In this document: one piece after another, positions 62,975 through 64,000 of the stretch | Layout: each line of letters begins with the position of its first letter | How positions within the stretch are numbered: position 1 is the first letter of the stretch | DNA from: Diploptera punctata | Lineage: Eukaryota; Arthropoda; Insecta; Blattodea; Blaberidae | Assembly: GCA_030220185.1 (NCBI GenBank) | Contig: JASPKZ010001238.1 | Coordinates: 62,001 to 126,000, forward strand | Length of the DNA: 64,000 nucleotides | Reading direction: 5' to 3' | Notes under the pieces: model-generated | Databases searched by the model: none | Seen by the model: the letters and a program-made list of their open reading frames with translations, nothing else | What the model was told of the DNA's origin: nothing | Position numbers and translations under genes: made by a program

Positions 62975-64000
62975 AATTCACTGGCACTATCCAATCCGTA
63001 GGTTCATGGCCGACGCAACACAAGTTTTTCTTACATCCCTATCCTGAGCTAGTGCTTTCCAATCTATTCTCTGTATAATCTACTTCCTTCAAATCATAGT
63101 TAATGTTATTCTCCCACCTTATTCTTGGCCTACCTGCTGGGAGCTTTTCCTCTCGTTTTCCAAGCCCTTCTTTCATTCCCCATATTTGCCACATGTCCAG
63201 CACGTAGCATTCTACGAGACTTAACTGTTCTTATTATATCTGGCTTCCTATAAATACCATGTAGCTCACTGTTATGTAGTCTTCTCCATTCACCTGTCTG
63301 TTCATCTCTCTTTGGTCCAAAAATTTTCCTAAGGATTTTATTCTCAAATACTCGTAATATTCTCTCCTCCCTTAAAGTAAGAGTCCAAGTTTCACATCCA
63401 TATAATATAACTGGTAGAATAACAGTTTTATATATTTTCAGTGTTCACCGCTGTGGTCTCGAGGTAGCGTGCTGCCTTCTCACGCAGCGGGCCTGGGTTC
63501 GATTCCCGGTCGAGATAGGCTCCTGGGTGAGGTTTTTTCGGGGTTTTTCCTCACCTGTAAGACGAATGTCAGGGCCCAACGGTCCCCAAAAATCATCCCG
63601 GCCATCATCATCATCCTTATCATAATCATCCTTCACCAGTGTGGAAAGCAACGGGAAGCTACCACACCTATAATTCCCTAGTAAAGGTGCAAGCATAGCA
63701 TGAAAATGCTATGATTGCAGTGAAGGACCTGCCCTCAGGCAGAATTACTGTGGGTGGATATACCTATATTTTCAGTTTAACTTTTCTTGAAAGGAGTTGG
63801 GAAGTCAAGAGTCTCTGCAATGCATAATAGCACGCATTCCCAGAATTGAGCCTATGTTTAATTTGTTTGTGCATCTCATTCCTATTTGTGATTATTGTTC
63901 CTAGGTATTTGAATTCAGCCACTTCTTCAAAATTTCCTTCATTTGTCATTAGTTCTCCATTTCCATTATATAACATACTTTTATGTGTGAACATATATTT
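62975..64000 (-). mobile_element. NL-A LINE, 3' end to RT region, split by SINE-C
   Basis: Minus strand: terminus at 62978-63030, C-terminus, DEQTGEWRRLHNSELHGIYR-like block, KIYKTVILPVILYGCET-like block to 63442; SINE-C; then KLKI and RLNSGNACYYALQRLLTSQL, NEGNFEEVAEFKYLGTIITN to the window edge. Frames are broken in the C-terminal half; the part at 63764-63994 is open. Confidence 0.9.
63443..63764 (+). mobile_element. SINE-C, full length, inside NL-A
   Basis: 322 bp; exact 12-bp target duplication tatattttcagt at 63431-63442 and 63765-63776. Box-A-like tggtctcgagg at 63454-63464; box B ggttcgattcc at 63496-63506. The internal palindrome and tail tactgtgggtgga are present. Confidence 0.94.

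Overview
The window is eukaryotic and AT-rich and reads as intergenic or intronic DNA built almost wholly from nested transposable elements. I found no host protein gene, rRNA or bona fide tRNA gene. The mix (Jockey-clade LINE, many RTE/CR1-like LINE tails, mariner-like remnants, several tRNA-derived SINE families) points to an arthropod, most likely an insect with a large genome. The recurring LINE C-terminal peptide ending RAAMNLRVR is one I associate with cockroach gene predictions, so Blattodea (Periplaneta-like) is my best guess; that is recollection, not a search result.

Names used here. NL-A to NL-G are non-LTR retrotransposon families seen mostly as 5'-truncated 3' ends. NL-A carries YADD and ends RAAMNLRVR with an AGTA tail. 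NL-B has an AAG tail. NL-C has a GAA tail. NL-D has a GAT or AAT tail. NL-E carries FADD and has a GAT tail. NL-F has an ATT tail. NL-G has a GAT tail. SINE-A to SINE-F are six tRNA-derived SINE families. FB is a family with long inverted repeats. MarX is a short TA-flanked mariner-like family. J is a CACTG-ended DNA transposon family.

Layout. 1-5.3 kb: LINE ends, an NL-C copy split by SINE-B, then SINE-D and SINE-E. 5.8-7.8 kb: NL-B and an internally deleted mariner carrying SINE-C. 7.9-13.2 kb: the centrepiece, a full-length Jockey-clade LINE (7929-13228) with a 12-bp target duplication, a gag-like ORF1 and an endonuclease/RT ORF2, each broken by one frameshift. 13.2-31.7 kb: SINE and LINE fragments, a 278-bp tandem element (18.07-19.2 kb), an RNase H LINE fragment inside a SINE, and a hAT-like element. 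31.8-33.05 kb: a 151-bp satellite. 33.5-34.4 kb: a large NL-A palindrome. 35.5-40.1 kb: a J element, a mariner fragment and a cluster of FB elements. 40-53 kb: SINEs, a MarX element, NL-D copies, a GAA/AAT tract and a second J copy. 53.1-55.3 kb: a 165-bp satellite. 55.8-64 kb: NL-A copies interrupted by J, FB, NL-E and SINE-C.

Nothing acts as a pathway. The biology is the relative order of insertions: many are fixed by target-site duplications or by comparison with uninterrupted copies in the same window. The Jockey ORF pair supplied, before its frameshifts, an RNA-binding protein and the endonuclease/reverse transcriptase for its own mobilisation; the SINEs depend on LINE enzymes in trans.
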